Below, piece after piece: positions 7,897-10,424 of a stretch of DNA of 10,424 nt. Origin of the DNA: Podochytrium sp. JEL0797. Lineage: Eukaryota > Chytridiomycota > Chytridiomycetes > Chytridiales > Chytriomycetaceae. The notes under the pieces are model-generated. The model was not told the DNA's origin, made no database searches, and saw nothing but the letters and a program-made list of their open reading frames with translations. Each line of letters opens with the position of its first letter. Position 1 is the first letter of the stretch. The translations under genes were made by a program, and so were the position numbers. The stretch lies in NCBI GenBank assembly GCA_027596195.1, contig JADGJG010000964.1, forward strand, positions 1 through 10,424, read 5' to 3'.

Positions 7897-9273
7897 TCAT
7901 TTCTTGCCCTTCTTCTTGGTACCCTCGCCCTCACCGAGCCCAAGTCCACCCAAACCACCTCCACCTGCCAAGGCATTCATCTGCGACATCATGTTGGGGT
8001 CCTGCATCATTCCAGCGAGCGCGCTAGGGTCCTTCATCATGTTCTGCGCCCTTTGGAACGGAGGGAAAAAACAAGTCTCAGCACCAAGAAACACACAACA
8101 AAAAACGAATCTCTCACATCTCAGCCATCGCCGGGTTCTTCATCATCTCACTAATAGCAGGGTTACTCATCATCTTGCTCGCCATGCTCATAAACTCAGG
8201 GTTGCTCATCATGGAAGCAATGTCGGGCATACCACCGCCTCCCATGCCTCCAAACGGCCCCGCAGGGGATCTCGAGGAAGAAGACGAGGCAACGCTGCCA
8301 ACCTTGGCTTGGGCGGCCGCGAGGGACTGCTTCATGGCTGCGTTCGCGGGGTCGAGGTTGAGACCGATTTCGTAGGCCTCAATGGCTTCGGGGAAGGATC
8401 CGAGGCTGAAGTAGGCGTGTCTGTTTTTTAAGGGATGGGGGTTGTGAGTTTGGCGATTACACACACACACACACAAAAAGAGAGCTCACCCCATACGAGA
8501 ATACGCCTTGCTGTAATCCGGGTCCACCTCAATCGCCCTCTTGCTGTCCTCAACGGCATTCGCGTGGTCCTGCACCTGCGAGTACGCAGCCGCACGGTTC
8601 GCGTAGTACACGGCGTTGGAAGAGTCGAGGTCGATGGCTTCCGTGTACTTTTTGATGGCTTGTTTGTACTTTTTGTCGGCCATGAGCTTGTTGCCTTGGT
8701 TTTTGGAGATTTCGGCTTTGGCTTTGGCGGCAGCCTGGTTGAATGAGAAGGGAAGAAAGGAGTTAGAGGTGGGTATGGGGGGGGGTTGAGATGGGTTGAC
8801 GATGGTTGCGGATCAAAACGCAGGTCCTGCCACAAACAGAAAACGAACCGAATCGTCCTTCTGGCCAGCCTAGAAAGCAGAGTATTGATCAGTATACTAA
8901 TTTCTCTCTCCCCAAACACAGACAACAAGAAGGGGCACACAATACCTTGCTCTCAGCAACCTTGCTCTGGGTCTTGGTAAAAACCTCAAAAATCACAGGC
9001 AAGCTGGCCGGCTTGATGGTCAAGGCCTTGGCCTGCTCTTCATCGCCAAAGTCGAATCCGAACGCCTCGGAAATGCAGGAAATGGAGACTGTGTGAGGAA
9101 AGCGCAGTTTTTGTATTTACAATCAGCCCAAATTGATGTAAGGGTGATCGCCTGGGTTTCTCACCTTCCATGGCATCCGCATCGTCGGTCTTGATGGTTC
9201 CGTTCTTGATGGAGTCGTTGAGGAATTCGCAGATGGCGAAGGCGAGGCGCTTCGAGTCTTTTGGGGCGGCCAT
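7897..9273 (-). CDS. SGT2: Sgt2/SGTA small glutamine-rich TPR co-chaperone
   Basis: Sgt2 receives tail-anchored membrane proteins in the cytosol and passes them to the GET pathway through Get4/Get5, also binding Hsp70/Hsp90 tails. The gene has five exons: 9273-9165, 9088-8946, 8734-8490, 8420-8118 and 8050-7897. The introns are 76, 211, 69 and 67 nt, all GT-AG and phase-consistent; the protein is 317 aa (human SGTA 313, yeast Sgt2 346). The N-terminal dimerisation/Get5-binding domain (1-75) contains the conserved SISCISEAFGFD. Three TPRs span about 94-194, with all five dicarboxylate-clamp residues in place (K95, N99, N130, K160, R164). The C-terminus is rich in Met with NP/DP steps (NPEFMSMASKMMSNP, MMKDPS, MMQDPNMMSQM), the expected hydrophobic-clamp region, and ends in a Gly-rich stretch and KKKGKK. 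It has few glutamines despite the family name. It is divergent from COX15. Confidence 0.95.
8459..8474. repeat. (AC)8 microsatellite in SGT2 intron 3
   Basis: A perfect dinucleotide run, GT on the transcript strand, lies within the 69-nt third intron of SGT2 shortly after its donor site. It is probably neutral but length-variable. Confidence 0.85.
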
Positions 9274-9861
9274 TGTTGCGGAGAGGTTTTTTTTGGCAGC
9301 GAAAAGGGAGGGAGGGCTTGTTTCTTGTTTTTCAAGGATAAGGATACATTCTTCTCAATGATTCTAAAGCAGTTTCGATATATGCTCCCTCTTGAATATT
9401 ATTTCGGTTTCTTTTTGTGTGAATCAATGAGATCAAACGGGCAGTCCTTCTTCCGTCGTGTCATCGTCTATTTTTCTCCTTAGTTATCGAATAAGTCACG
9501 TCGAAGTGGAACAGAAACTCGAATATCAAGTTCAAACTGAATGTGATCCAGAGGGAAAAGCACTCCCAGAAATGTAAAGGCGTGGCTTGCACGGGCAAGT
9601 TGATCTTAAAAACCAATCCTGAAAACGTTCTGTATACTACCTATTTTTGAATGCAAAGAGTGTTGTTGATGCAGATGCATACTCAATTTCCACAAATTAA
9701 TTGCGATTTAAAATCAAAAGCCGCATTCAGTCAACTTGCTGCCATTTGTGACGTGTGATCAACCTGGCAAACAAACAAGAGAATTCACAAGCGCGTTTTT
9801 GATAAAAAGATGACCCACCCTGACGATTTCGCACTCTCGAAAAAAGGCGCAAACAACTCGA
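9274..9861. promoter_or_regulatory. shared upstream region of divergent SGT2 and COX15
   Basis: These 588 bp separate two divergent start codons and must hold both promoters. The sequence is AT-rich towards COX15, with AATTAATTGCGATTTAAAATC near 9695-9715. I see no clear TATA box, tRNA, repeat or supported gene. An open stretch without ATG (9431-9577, +) gives 48 codons of peptide-like sequence but has no supporting evidence. Confidence 0.45.
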
Positions 9862-10352
9862 ATGGCCTCCTTTACTCGGCCGCTCCTCCTGCGCACCGCC
9901 TTGTCGGTCCGCCCTGCCACTTCCCTTCGGATCACAGCATCGCTCCGCCTCGCTCCTTCTCTCCGCGCCTTGTCCGTCTCGCTCCCAACCAGATCCGCAT
10001 GGCCTCAACCCGTCGCAACCCCCACCGCCCGCAAAGTCCTGAACGCGAACCTGATTGCCCTCCGTTCGGTCCCAAGGAAACCCGTGACCATCTCTGCCAC
10101 AAAGCAGTTTTCTACCACACCGGAATCCATCCCCGCCGAAGAGCCGCAAACCAAGGCTATTGTGGGATGGTGGTACCTCTACTGTGCTGCTCTCGTCTTC
10201 TTGATTGTTGCTGTGGGTGGTGTAACGAGACTCACTGAGTCTGGTCTCAGTATTGTGGAGTGGAATCTGATCAAGGGTATGAAGCCGCCGAGAACGCAGC
10301 AGGAGTGGGAGGACGAGTTTGAAAAGTACAAGCAGTTCCCCGAGTATAAACT
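9862..10352 (+). CDS. COX15: Cox15 heme A synthase, first exon (3' part outside window)
   Basis: Cox15 oxidises heme O to heme A in the mitochondrial inner membrane for cytochrome c oxidase assembly. The exon gives 163 codons plus two bases, ending EYKL at an AAACT|GTGAGT donor (10353), with the intron running off the window. Residues 1-90 are rich in Arg, Ser, Ala and Leu and almost free of acidic residues, as expected of a mitochondrial presequence; KQFSTTPE may lie near its cleavage site. The first membrane segment is at about 103-120 ([18 protein letters not shown]). It is followed by the family hallmark [14 protein letters not shown] and by [19 protein letters not shown], closely matching the yeast protein's first matrix-to-membrane region. 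The downstream catalytic histidines are not in the window. The ATG at 9862 is the first in frame and precedes the presequence. Confidence 0.95.
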
Positions 10353-10424
10353 GTGAGTGTTTGATTTCTTTGTTTTTACGCTGGTCTCCTTTTTTTGTTT
10401 TTTTTTCGCGGCGGGTTCGATTTT

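Noticed and set aside
8428..8940. Long - strand open frame across SGT2 exon 3 and its introns
   Set aside because: It is out of frame with the conserved TPR coding sequence and Pro/Thr/Arg-rich; a shadow.
9431..9577. 48-codon open stretch on + ending VEVEQKLEYQVQTECDPEG...PEM and preceded by a TTTTTCTCCTTAG acceptor-like site
   Set aside because: It looks peptide-like but has no ATG, no partner exon upstream and lies in the divergent promoter gap; chance cannot be excluded.
9727..10149. 140-codon - strand open frame opposite COX15
   Set aside because: It is antisense to the COX15 presequence coding region, with Gly/Arg-rich shadow composition.

Overview
This window reads as nuclear DNA of a fungus. 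It holds densely packed, intron-containing genes whose products match fungal families (Vps1, Sgt2, Cox15, Nop15/NIFK). Most introns are 60-150 nt with GTGAGT-like donors. An early-diverging lineage such as a chytrid is a guess from the intron density and from a decayed, possibly kinase-like gene; it is not proven.

Layout from left to right: (1) the 3' part of a FIST-domain-like protein gene on the + strand (1-1053), open at the window edge. (2) Convergent with it, a three-exon NOP15/NIFK-type RRM gene on the - strand (3149-1235) with long histone-H1-like lysine/alanine arms. (3) A decayed coding region on the - strand (4409-3408). Peptide-like sequence runs through it but switches frame at least six times, and it ends in a stretch resembling a protein kinase N-lobe. 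(4) A nine-exon VPS1 dynamin-like GTPase gene on the - strand (7773-4785), with a strongly G-quadruplex-prone 3' UTR and a repeat-filled second intron. (5) A five-exon SGT2 co-chaperone gene on the - strand (9273-7897), ending only 123 bp before the VPS1 start codon. (6) Divergent from SGT2, the first exon of COX15 (heme A synthase) on the + strand (9862-10352), whose first intron runs off the window.

The intact genes serve unrelated housekeeping jobs: 60S ribosome assembly, membrane fission and vacuolar sorting, tail-anchored protein targeting, and heme A synthesis for cytochrome oxidase. Their adjacency does not suggest a shared pathway. Exon junctions were set by hand from GT/AG sites, reading phase and family conservation. 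They agree in phase throughout and give proteins of the usual family lengths: Vps1 707 aa, Sgt2 317 aa and Nop15-like 580 aa (longer than usual because of its arms).

The least explained parts are the decayed gene, the H1-like arms of the Nop15 protein, the G-tract just after the VPS1 stop codon and the repetitive VPS1 intron. I found no tRNA, rRNA, transposase or CRISPR array.
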